This document shows positions 33,922 through 44,935 of a stretch of DNA of 64,000 nt, piece by piece. The notes under the pieces were generated by a model, which saw only the letters and a list, made by a program, of their open reading frames with translations, searched no databases and was not told the origin of the DNA. The position numbers and the translations under genes are program-made. The first letter of the stretch is position 1, and every line of letters starts with the position of its first letter. Where the stretch lies: the NCBI GenBank assembly GCA_035048815.1, contig JAUCBN010000042.1, forward strand, positions 868,001 through 932,000. Direction: 5' to 3'. This DNA is from Abelmoschus esculentus. Its lineage: Eukaryota; Streptophyta; Magnoliopsida; Malvales; Malvaceae.

Positions 33922-36755
33922 TTGCAGTCATTCTCGTCCAACTCTTCTCTCGGAAAAATGCATTATTCATTGTTGAAATCCAAGTTTTGCTTCCTCCTCA
34001 TAAGCTTCTTCTTGATTTTCTCTACAAAATCTGTGTTTGCAAACACTTTCCTGAGCTGCAGTTTTCGACCCGGTTGTGGAACTGTTCAGAACATCGGTTA
34101 TCCTTTCTGGGGGTTGGGTCGGCCGGATAGTTGTGGATACCCTGGATTTGAACTCCGGTGCAATGAAAATGTGCCAGAAATCACGATCCTGGATGCAACA
34201 TACCGAGTTCTTGAGATAAGCAATTCTTCACAAATCCTCACTGTTTCCAGAATCGATTACGGTGAGGATATTTGTCCCACTCGTCTCATCAACTCCACTT
34301 TCCAAAACACCTCTTTTCAATATAACGGGGGTAATATAAAGCTGTATTATGATTGTTCGACACTCGCAGTTCCAGAAACTCTCCCATTAAACCCGCAGAT
34401 TTCTCATCCATTCCGATGCAGAACAAACGGGAGAAACACGACAGGATATTATGTGACGGGGGACTTCAGGGGAACTGCCATCGGCAATTACTTAGGGTCG
34501 TGTAGAGACAGTGTGATTATTCCAGTCCCGATTTTTGAACTTCAATCATTGGAGGAAAACCGAAATCCGGAGGCTTTGGAAGAAGTGGTGAGACGTGGGT
34601 TTGATTTGGCGTGGTCTGCAAACGATACTGATACTCTGTGTGATGCTTGTTTAGACGATGGTGGTGCGTGCGGGTATAACCTCCGCTCCGGTGAATTTGT
34701 ATGTTACCCCTGCACAGAATCAGAAGGCGATGGTTGTTCCGCAAGGTCCCCAGGTACATCTTCGTGTCTCTAGTGTTGAAACATCTCCCGTACTGGGATT
34801 TGTCCAGATGGAATTGCCGGAACCCAAGCCGGGAACTGCTGAACAATTCCGATTAAGATACCCTTGTTCCGACCAAACAGTTGAGTCATGAGTGGTAGGT
34901 ATAGTTAGTCTTTGCCTGAAAACGAAAGGAAAATGGTCCATTCCAGTATAGGATTATGGAACGCGTTCATCTGCTTTTCCCAAACGCAAAAAATTCAATC
35001 TTGCTTTTTTCTTCTTGACTTTTGGTAGCTTCATCCGTTGAATTCCTTCCATTTCGGCCACCTGTCTTTTTAGCCGCTTTCATTCAACGTTTCCCACAGG
35101 TTTTCTGCCCGGCGTTTCACACCTCCACCCAACTCTGACCCGCCAGCCTTTTAGATTTTCAATTCGAATACAGTTCAGATCAAGTTGCTATTTTTTATTT
35201 TTGCTTTTTCAAGAAGTAATTCCTGTGAATTTTAGCTAACATTTTGAGATTTCCCACTATTACAGGAAGCAAAAACAACAATGTCACGCTTGGACTAGGT
35301 ATTATCTGCCTCTGCTACCCCATTATTGAGATTTTGCATTGTTTCCCACAACTTGTAGCATTGCAGGTAACACGTTTAAGGCTAAGCAATCTCTTCCTTT
35401 TATCTTCAGGCATTGGAATACCTGGTGCAGCCATAGTCTGTGTACTTCTAGGAATCGGAATCTTTTGTTTCCGGCGACAACAGCAGAAGAGAATCGCAGC
35501 ACAGGTTATTAGCAGAGAGCTTACGACATCTTCATCAAGCAAAGGGCCATCTACTTCCACAACGAATACATCTCAAACCAATTCTTCCTGTTCCACTTCA
35601 AAATACGATATCGAAAGAGGAAGTTGTTACTTTGGCGCCCATGTTTTTAGTTATGAAGAACTTGAGGAAGCCACTGATCAATTCAATCCTTCTAAACAAC
35701 TTGGAGAAGGTGGCTTTGGCACTGTTTATCATGGTAATAATCTTAACTTCTCAAGCTTAGTGTTTTTTTATTTAGCCTAAGAAATACCATTTGCTTGATC
35801 AGGTGTACTCAAGGATGGGCGTGTAGTGGCTGTTAAGCGCTTGTACGATAACAATTTCAAGCGTGTCGATCAGTACATGAACGAAATCGAAATCCTCACT
35901 CGTATCCGTCACCCGAACCTTGTGATCCTCTACGGATGCACCTCGAGACGTAGTCGAGAGCTTCTCCTTGTTTACGAGTTCATTCCAAATGGAACCGTGG
36001 CTGATCATTTGCATGGAAAGCAATCAAACTCCAGTTCACTAACTTGGAATGTTCGTTTAAGCATCGCCATCGAGACGGCAAAGGCATTGGCTTATCTCCA
36101 CGCATCGGAGATCATACACCGCGATGTGAAATCGAATAACATTCTCCTAGACAAGGATTTCCATGTAAAAGTGGCTGATTTTGGACTGTCTCGATTGTTT
36201 CCTAACGATGTTACCCACGTCTCGACCGCTCCGCAAGGCACCCCGGGTTATGTAGATCCAGAGTATCACCTATGCTACCAACTCACCGAGAAGAGCGACG
36301 TCTATAGCTTCGGAGTCGTCCTGGTCGAGCTTGTTTCAGCAAAAGAAGCAGTAGACATCACCAGACATCGACATGACATAAATTTGGCCAACATGGCAAT
36401 CAGCAGAATCCAGAATCAGACATTACATGAACTGGTAGATCCATCTCTCGGATTCGAGAACAATTATGCAGTAAAAACCGCAGTGACTGCAGTTTCGGAA
36501 CTGGCATTTCGTTGTTTGCAACAGGAGAGGGATATGAGACCTTCAATGGGAGAAGTGCTGGAGACATTGAAAGAGATCGAGAATGGAAGATCAGAAGCCA
36601 AAGTGGTTGATATTGGATCCGAATCCGAAGTGTTCGACATTAGATCCGATGATGTTGGACTGTTGAAGAACATTCATCCTCCACTGTCTCCAGATTATGA
36701 CACGGAGAAATGGGTTAGATTCTGGAACTTGAATATTAACAGATCGGATTATTGA
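33922..36755 (+). CDS. LRK10-like receptor kinase, LRK10L1-type RD kinase
   Basis: Plasma-membrane receptor-like Ser/Thr kinase, related to wheat LRK10 and Arabidopsis LRK10L1 genes. Exons 33922-34753, 35266-35298 (33-bp mini-exon), 35410-35733 and 35803-36755 agree in phase and give 713 residues. The signal peptide is followed by GUB_WAK_bind (CGTVQNIGYPFWGLG, CGYPGFELRC) and WAK_assoc (CDACLDDGGACGYN). A transmembrane helix in exon 3 (AAIVCVLLGIGIFC) leads to a Ser/Thr-rich juxtamembrane and the kinase: GEGGFGTVYHG, K408, HRD502-504, DFG522-524 and GTPGYVDPEY. All catalytic residues are present, so the kinase should be active. ATG at 33922 or, 12 codons on, 33958 could start it. The two ectodomain exons upstream could also feed these kinase exons. 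Confidence 0.88.
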
Positions 36756-38068
36756 AAATTGAAAACAATTAGAACCCTAATTTTTCTTTTTGTTTTTTTG
36801 CAGGCACAGATAAGATCGATGTAATTCTAAGTTTTCTGTAAAAGATGGAACCTATGAACATGAATTTTCTGTTCAAAGTTCAGGAATTTTTGCTATTGTA
36901 GAGAGAGAAAATAGTTGTTAAAATTCCATCAGAAAAACTATTTTCTATTTTTTTTATTTTAGTTTTGTAACTATTTAATGTTAAAATATATACATTTCAT
37001 CAACTTTATTTTTTAGATTTTTAATTTATTTTTTAATTTTCTATAATTTAGTCTTTTTGATTTGCTTTTATTCCTCTTCGCTATTTTTAAATTGTAAAAC
37101 TTTTATCTTTTAAAAAATATTATAACCAAAATATAATTTTTTAAATCAGTACACATGAGAATATTACTCTCTAATTTTTTATTTAATATTTGATTGATTA
37201 ATGCTAAAAATTCGGTATGCAATAAATAAAATAAACAACTCATTTAATATCACGCCTTAATAACATAAAATAAACATGAATAAACAATAATATATAACAT
37301 AATTTAGCTTTATCTTCATGGTTAGAAAAAATAAATATTTAGTTATTAACGTAAAGAATACGAAATATATAAATACATAATATCTCATGTATCCTAAAAC
37401 TCGTTATATATTTCAAAATACGATATATTCAAAATATTTTTATTAATATTTTAATAATATTTATCTATATAACATAACTATTATAGTCTTTAAAATTTTT
37501 AAAATAATTATATTTTTTATTTTTATAATTTTAAAAATTAAAATTTAATCTATATTTATATACCATAAATATTTAATCACTAAAAAATTTTATTCAATTA
37601 AATTTTTACGTAATATAGATATATAATAATTTAATATTAAAACAATATGTAGGCCCAGTTATTAATAAACATCTTTATTAATTGAATTTTAATTAAATGA
37701 CATATTTATTATTAAATTGTGACTAAATTATTTTAAAAAATATTTTTTATAAATATAAAATTAAGTGATTTAATTGTTTCTTATAACTAAGTAATCTCTA
37801 AGTATATTTTTCTTAATTATAATTGTCTTACTCTTGACTTTTCTAAATTCTGTATTAAATTGAAAATACACAGAACATCACTTCGGCTCTTAGTTCCGCT
37901 GTCTCTGACACCTCACACAAGCCCACAGAAATCTTTAAAAATATCATTAATTTTTATTTTATTTTTGTCTAAAAATAAAGAAAAAACCACATTTGTATTG
38001 CTCTCTTATCTGAGACTTAAATCTGTTGCTCCCGTGACTGATCACTGCCGAATTTCCGTGACAAATCC
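36756..38068. other. AT-rich spacer between kinase and sterol desaturase
   Basis: The first 150 bp are the kinase 3' flank, the rest is over 80 percent A+T without a gene. The desaturase leader begins in the last 200 bp, where composition becomes normal. Confidence 0.6.
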
Positions 38069-41000
38069 ATGGGAGAGTATTTGCAGGAATTCGTGGATGA
38101 GAGCGCTTGGTACAATCACCTTGTGTTGGGATACCTTCTGCCTACAAAGCTCTGGGATCCGCTCCCCCATATCTTGCAAACTTGGCTGCGAAACTACATT
38201 GCCGGGAATTTGCTTTATTTCATCTCTGGTTTCATTTGGTGCTTCTATATTTACTACTTGAAACGCAATGTTTATATTCCCAAAGGTACTATTTTTCTGG
38301 TTTTTTGATGATTTTGAATCTGGGTTCTTTTTATTTTGATCTGTTATTTTGTTGATAAGTTTAAACAGTAGTTGATATTAGATATAGTTTTGATATTATC
38401 ATTAGTTTGCTGGCTGCGTTTTGAATCTGAGAGTTCATATGTGAAGCTGGAATATTTCATTTTTTTGTTGTTGTTGTTGAAAGTTTTGATGTTGGAATTT
38501 CCATATATGGTTTAACAAAGGACTTGGGAGTTCTTTTATGTATGAACAGATCCTAATATTGATTTAACGTTTCTTAATTGTCTTTTTACCGATAATCATA
38601 AGTCAAAGGAGGATCCTTGTTGGATTCTATCTCTTAGTTTATAACAGTATTGCTTACGTTTGAAGTAGGGATGAGAATACAGTAAATGATTAAATAATAT
38701 ATGCATAGAATTTATTATGTTCATTGTGTTAAATGTTAATACTTTAGATCTGTCACTCAAACTCGGGTTAATGCCGGATATGATCATGATCCTACACAAG
38801 TATGTCATACTTTGTTTTCTAAGATTTTCCTTGTAATTTCATGAACATATGCCCTCATTAATGTTAATGTGCTGAACACATGTCCCGGTCATAAGCATTT
38901 TATAAGTTTGCTGATAATGTTGCTAGTTGCATATGATTTTCTTAATTCAAATCTCTCTCTGAAATAATGGTTTCTGGGATTTTGATGAATGCTAACCTTT
39001 AGCCAGTATAAGCTAGATGCCTGCAAAACAATCTTTAGTGTTTCTTTTTTGTTTAACAAAATGATAATTTCTCTTCTTATTTGCAATAGTTAGTACAATC
39101 TTAAAACCCATTAGGTACTGAACAATGCTAAACCTACTCATAAATGTCAACTGTATTTTTTTCCCTCTGTTTTGGTTTTACAAATATGAGATCTCTGGTT
39201 CCTTTCTGAATGTTTTGATTGTTGGTAATGCAGATGCTATTCCTACAAATAAAGCCATGCTCATGCAAATTTATGTTGCTATGAAGGCCATGCCTTGGTA
39301 CTGTGCGTTTCCAACTATTTCTGAATACATGATTGAAAGTGGCTGGACAAAATGTTATTCTAGAATAAGCGATGTCAGCTGGCTTATGTATGCGGTATAT
39401 TTATTTATATATCTTGCTATTGTCGAGTTTGGCATTTACTGGATGCATAGGGAGTTGCATGACATAAAACCTCTTTACAAGTATCTTCATGCAACTCATC
39501 ACATCTACAACAAACAGAATACCCTTTCTCCGTTTGCTGGTAAGTTCTTATCTACGCACTCTAGTTTCAATGATTTATAATTGCTTCCACTGCCCAAAGG
39601 TTAGGATCATATTGAAATACTTTTTATTTTTATTTTTTGTCATCTTACTTTGATAACATGTGGAATCTTATGGTTGTTTTATTTGTCAAATTAAGATCTT
39701 TTGGTAAATAGATATGACCATACTAGAGAGTTTGAGTTTAAGAGGATCCAGAAAATCTGCCAGTTTTAGGCAGTTGGATTTTTTTTGGGATCTCATCCTC
39801 CATTTTGATGTTGCCTTAGTGGATTCTAGGTTTTATTTGCAAAATGGCCTTGAATTTGATGTACGTTTAACCATTATCTTTCTTGTCTTGCTTATGAGAT
39901 TCTTAATTTGCTTGGCTCTGGATGTTTGAAACTAGTGCTGGCACCTAACTCCCAGCTTGCATGAGATAGTTCATATCTCGAGTTTCTAAGACAAGCGAGA
40001 TGTTCTCAAAGGGTATCTAAGTCTAACCATTATCCTGGATTAATATTGATGTAAGCTTAATAATTAATCTGTGGTACTTTGGACTGCTGCATGCATCTTT
40101 GAGATATTAATCTGTCGTGCGTTTCATCTGTTAGAACTTAGAAAGGGGATGAGATTGGATTTGTCAATTACCTGGCATTCGACGATGACATTACATTAAG
40201 CCATGTGCTAATGAATAGCTTTTCAGAGAATGTGTGAATTAGTCTTGCTGCAGATTATACTTGGTTGGCATAGGATAAATGTGGAGAGTGCTTCACTGAT
40301 GCCATCTCATAGAGCTTTTTCTTGATCCTGTTCAATTCTTTGGAATCTTAAATCTAATCCTAATCTTATCTAGAGGGAAGGGGGGGGGACTCTAGGGGAA
40401 GGAAGGTGAGTGATCCTAGTGGGTCTAGAACCCATGACCTAAGGGAATACGAGGGAACAAAGATGAGTAGTTAGGCCAACTGCGGCCAATGTGCTTGCTC
40501 ATAAGTGTTTTTAACTGCTAGAAGTAGAAGTGTGATAAATATTTTATATTTTGCTCTCTATCTTTAGTATCTAATATTTTAGATATAAATATTAATATTT
40601 CCCATATATACTCTTTAGTTTGTATAATATAGCAAAGTTATGTTCATGAATAAATTAGTACTAGAGTAGGTGTGTCTGTAATAATATACTTCCGTAGAGC
40701 TGAGGGTTTTGAGCATCTACACATGGGCAAGGTAGAGGTAGATAATGCCGATGTTGCTCTAGCTCTTCATTTTTCCTAGTGTACCAAAATCCAACACTCA
40801 TGTTTGGCTCTTATCCCCCATAAGGATTCTTCAAATACAAGGAAAAACTTGGAAAGTGAATAAATATTCTCTTGTTAGACAAATACACATATATGAGATA
40901 CCATCTCGATATACCGACTTCAGTTGAGAACTTTGCTATTCGAACTCTTCATTTTTCTTAAATATTTGTCTGATACACAGTATGTGGATATCATCGCCAA

Positions 41001-41450
41001 GATCTTCTAAATAGGTGAAAAAACTTTGAAATTTGACCATGCCTGTATTGTGCATATACCCGTCACATTAGAGTTTGAGTTGCATAGGCTGAAAATTGTA
41101 CTTGGATTTTTTACCCTTCTAAAAATGAAACACCGCTCAATGTCCTGTGTTCAGGTTTGGCTTTTCACCCTCTGGATGGAATACTGCAGGCAGTCCCTCA
41201 TGTCATAGTACTGTTCATCGTACCAACTCATTTTAGAACTCACATCGGACTCATATTCCTTGAGGGCATCTGGACGACGAACATTCACGATTGCATCCAT
41301 GGAAACTTCTGGCCTATCATGGGTGCTGGCTACCACACCATTCACCACACTACATACCGCCATAATTATGGCCATTACACCATATGGATGGATTGGATGC
41401 TTGGAACCCTATATGACCCTATTGACGATGAAGGCAAGAAGGTGATGTAA
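38069..41450 (+). CDS. STE1: Delta7-sterol C5(6)-desaturase (STE1/DWF7 type)
   Basis: ER membrane enzyme that adds the C5(6) double bond to Delta7-sterols, upstream of campesterol, sitosterol and brassinosteroids. Exons 38069-38285, 39234-39539 and 41155-41450 agree in phase (1,1) and give 272 residues, close to plant STE1. The di-iron histidine boxes of the fatty-acid hydroxylase superfamily are all present: H144-RE-L-H148, H158-AT-H161-H162 and H235-TI-H238-H239. Hydrophobic segments lie at about 45-65, 120-142 and 188-210. The ending GKKVM is lysine-containing but not a clear KKXX signal. The start ATG at 38069 opens MGEYLQEFVDE, the family N-terminus. The gene sits in the loop between the two inverted receptor arms and reads +. 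Its introns, especially the second, carry dispersed-repeat copies. Confidence 0.93.
40761..40850 (+). repeat. Dispersed repeat, copy C
   Basis: In intron 2 of the sterol desaturase. CTCTTCATTTTTCCT, CCAACACTCATG and CTTCAAATACAAGG follow the family pattern. Confidence 0.5.
40941..41066 (+). repeat. Dispersed repeat, copy D
   Basis: In intron 2 of the sterol desaturase, just before exon 3. Starts CGAACTCTTCATTTTTCTTA and continues with GATACACAGTATGTGGATATC. Confidence 0.6.
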
Positions 41451-42218
41451 CTGTGTCTGTGATTGTCTTGACATTTCTGTTCATCTTGTCGAAATTTCTT
41501 TTAGTTTGTTGGTTAAGTCTGCATATGCATTGCTTTCAAGATTTATCGTCTTTTGGGTGTATGTTATCTTGGTCATAGGTTTTAAACCACCCTTGGCTAG
41601 AAACTTTGTACTTGTGTAAGCTATTTATTCCGACTTTGTTTAAGTATCAATAACTTGTAGCTGACGGCCAGTAGTGTTCATTAGAGGGTCCTTGTTAGTT
41701 AACCCAGACCTTCATCAACTCTGTGTGCAAGCTCCATGTACATGAAATATATTGAGGTTTGGTGTGATGAAGAAAAACAATGAATTGTTTACCTGCTGCA
41801 AAAATCAGCATGAAAATGGCGTGCATCTTCAAGCTCTCCATACTCCAATTAAAATCTGGAGACCGGAGGGACTTTCCCTTCAAGTCCGAGGACCAACAGC
41901 GAGAGGGAGAGCAGTAGAAAAAGTTGAGAGGGGACCGAAATATAAACGCATCGAAGTATGTTCGATCTCGGTTCGTTTATATTTTAGTACGTTTGGGAGG
42001 TACTTTGGTTACAAAGTCAATAAAGAGGGTGTTTGAAGCCAAGACCGGGCAAAGGCAATTTGACCCCAAAGCTTCATTCATCAGCCTCAGTCCTCACCAT
42101 TTTCTTCATTGCCAGCTCTTGGAATATGACTTCTGAATACACTCAATTTTCTCCAACCTCTTCCATTAGGAAATTTCCTGTGTTCTTCATGTTTATTACA
42201 TTCTAACCATATTTCTTC

Positions 42219-42519
42219 CTTATTGATGTAACCATTGTTGAAGAAGAAGAAATAAGGAGGAAGCTGATACAAATACAACACGAAATCAATTAAAAATCTA
42301 ACTCATTGATGATGTTTCTATACAAGTTTTAGGTGATCGAATAGGAGACGATTCGATATGTCTAGGTGGAATTATCAATGATTGAAGCTCTCCTTGCAAC
42401 ATTTCTAACACTTTGGTCATAGAAGGTCGATCAGTTGGGTAAGATTGAATGCACCAAAGGCTCACTATCATCAGCTTCCTCCTTATTTCTTCTTCTTCAA
42501 CAATGGTTACATCATTAAG
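42219..42519. repeat. 50-bp inverted repeat spanning kinase exon and 3' flank
   Basis: 42219-42268 is the reverse complement of 42470-42519 with one mismatch over 50 bp. The right copy is kinase coding sequence (protein VTIVEEEEIRRKL), the left copy lies about 30 bp beyond the stop codon. The loop is 201 bp. Confidence 0.9.
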
Positions 42520-44935
42520 ATCCGGGTTTATAGACCGATCGAGATCGTTATAAACCCAAGACGGAAAATATACTTCACTGGATTCAGACACTCCAACATC
42601 AGTGTTTTTGGTTCCTCCGACCATTTCAAGGATCATCATTCCGTAGCTATACACATCAGATTTATAAGAAACCCCACCAAAGTTTCGACAAACCATTTCT
42701 GGTGCTATATATCCGATGGTTCCTCTTGCACATGCCATGGATATGACACTCTCCTTTCTTTCACATAACTTAGACAAACCAAAATCGGAGATCTTAGGGG
42801 AAAAGTTTTCGTCTAAAAGGATATTGTGAGGTTTTATGTCGAAGTGCAAGATCCTTGTATTGCAACCTTGATGCAAGTATTCGAGTCCTCTAGCGATGCC
42901 GATTGCAATGTCGAACAGAGTTTTCCACTCCAACCGTTGACGACTTTGATAGTGCCATGCTTGATCATAAATGAACTTATCCAATGATCCATGGGGCATG
43001 AATTCGTAAACCAAAGCTCTCTTCGATCTGTCGATACAAAATCCAAGTAAAGTTACTATGTTGACATGAGAAGTTCTGCTGATGCTAGCCACTTCGTTCA
43101 TGAAATCCTCCCCATTTCCCTTGGATTCACTAAGGACTTTAACAGCAACAAGACGACCATCAGACAAGCTTCCTTTATATACAGTACCATATCCTCCTTG
43201 ACCTAACTTGTCATTAAATTTATTCGTCATTTTCTTGATTTCTCCATAGAAATATCTCCTTGGTGCAAGAGATCCAAACTTTTGTATGAACTCCTCGATC
43301 CCAGAATGGTCCTCCATTGTTGCTTGGCATAGATGGTCTAGTATTGATTTTCCTTTGAACCTCCGAGCAACAAAGCAAATAACCAATACAATGGCAATGG
43401 TTACAGCAACTGGTATCCCGAGGCCTGAAGATAAAGGAATAGAATGCATAATTTTGGCTCCTGCAATGCTACAAGTTGTGGTAAACAATGTAATATGTCA
43501 ATAATGGGGTAGCAGATAGTACCTAGTTCAAGCTTGACACTGTTGTTTTTGCTTCCTGTAATAGTGGAAAATCTCAAAATGTTAGCTAAAATTCACAGGA
43601 ATTACTTCTTTGCAAAAGCAAAAATAAAAAATAGCAACTTGATCTGAACTGTATTCGAATTGCAAAATTTGAGAAGTTTTAAGCTGAGGTCTGAGATCGC
43701 TCAGACAATGAATAGTGAAATGGAAGCAGCTAATAGCTATAAAGATCGACAATGAAAATGTTAGAAATTCAACAACTGAAGCTCCCTTTGCCAATGAAGT
43801 GGGAAACTGCCTGTAAACGAGTGTTTAAACGTTCAATGGTGGTGAGTAAACGTCAGTTTACATCAAACTAAATCCTGTTTAACACTAAAATCACGACGAG
43901 AACGGATTTTCAGTGGCAAAAGGTTGCCAAAAATAGAGCCTTGTTAGTCAAAAGGTTGGAAGAAAAAACTATATAGAATTTTCAAGTTTGGAAAAGCAAA
44001 TGAACGCATTTCCATAATCCTATTTTCTGAGCTCCTGCAATTCCATGTGGACAAATCCCAGTACGGGAGATGTTTCAACACTAGGGACACGAAGATGTAC
44101 CTGGGGACCTTGTAGAACAACCATCGCCTTCTGATTCTGTGCAGGGGTAACATACAAAAGCACCGGAGCGGAGGTTATACCCGCACGCACCACCATCGTC
44201 TAAACAAGCATCACACAGAGTATCAGTATCGTTTGCAGACCACGCCAAATCAAACCCACGTCTCACCACTTCTTCCAAAGCCTCCGGATTTCGGTTTTCC
44301 TCCAATGATCTAACTTCAAAAATCGGGATTGGAATAATCACACTGTCTCTACACGACCCTAAGTAATCGCCGATGGCAGTTCCCCTGAAGTCCTTCGTCA
44401 CATAATATCCTGTCGTGTTTCTCCCGTTTGATATGCATTCGAATGGATGAGATATCTGCGGGGTTGATGGGGGAATTTCTGGAACTGCGAGTGTCGGACA
44501 ATCATAATACAGCTTTATATTACGCCCGATATACTGAAAACGGGTGTTTCGGAAAGTGGAGTTGATGAGACGAGTGGGACAAATATCCTCACCGTAATCG
44601 ATTCTGGAAACAGTGAGGATTTGTGAAGAATTGCTTATCTCAAGAACTCGGTATGTTGCATCCAGGATCGTGATTTCTGGCACATTCTCATTGCATCGGA
44701 GTTCAAATCCAGGGTATCCACAACTATCCGGCCGACCCAACCCCCAGAAAGGATAACTGATACCCTGAATAGTTCCACAACCGGGTCGAAAACTGCAGCT
44801 CGAGAAAGTGTTTGCAAACACAGATTTTGGAGAGAAAATCAAGAAGAAACTTATGAGGAGGAGAAAGCAAAACCTGGATTTCAACAATGAATAATGCATT
44901 TTTCCGAGAGAAGAGTTGGAAGAGAAAGATTGCAA
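42298..44935 (-). CDS. LRK10-like receptor kinase with LRK10L2-type non-RD kinase
   Basis: Plasma-membrane receptor-like kinase. Exons on the minus strand: 44935-44101, 43555-43523 (33-bp mini-exon) and 43424-42298; phases agree and give 664 residues. The ectodomain is a near copy of the one at 33922 (one extra Leu in the signal peptide, a few substitutions), with CGYPGFELRC and CDACLDDGGACGYN intact. A transmembrane helix (VAVTIAIVLVICFVA) leads to a juxtamembrane and a kinase encoded in a single exon: GQGGYGTVYKG, VAVKVL, SDFGLSK, GTIGYIAPE. The catalytic loop reads HFDIKPHN instead of HRD (codons at 42838-42846), which marks the non-RD LRK10L2/PR5K-like group. Sensor and kinase therefore have different closest relatives within this window. 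Confidence 0.88.

Larger units (their letters stand above)
30328..35430 (+). repeat. Left arm of the large inverted duplication
   Basis: Segments 30328-31175 and about 32870-35430 are near-identical, in reverse orientation, to 46045-46902 and about 43420-45975. The intervening 31176-32870, which holds the second ectodomain exon, has no counterpart in the right arm. Homology starts about 20 bp before the first ATG (AAATTTAGGAAAAGAAAATG) and fades in the transmembrane/kinase exon. Confidence 0.9.
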
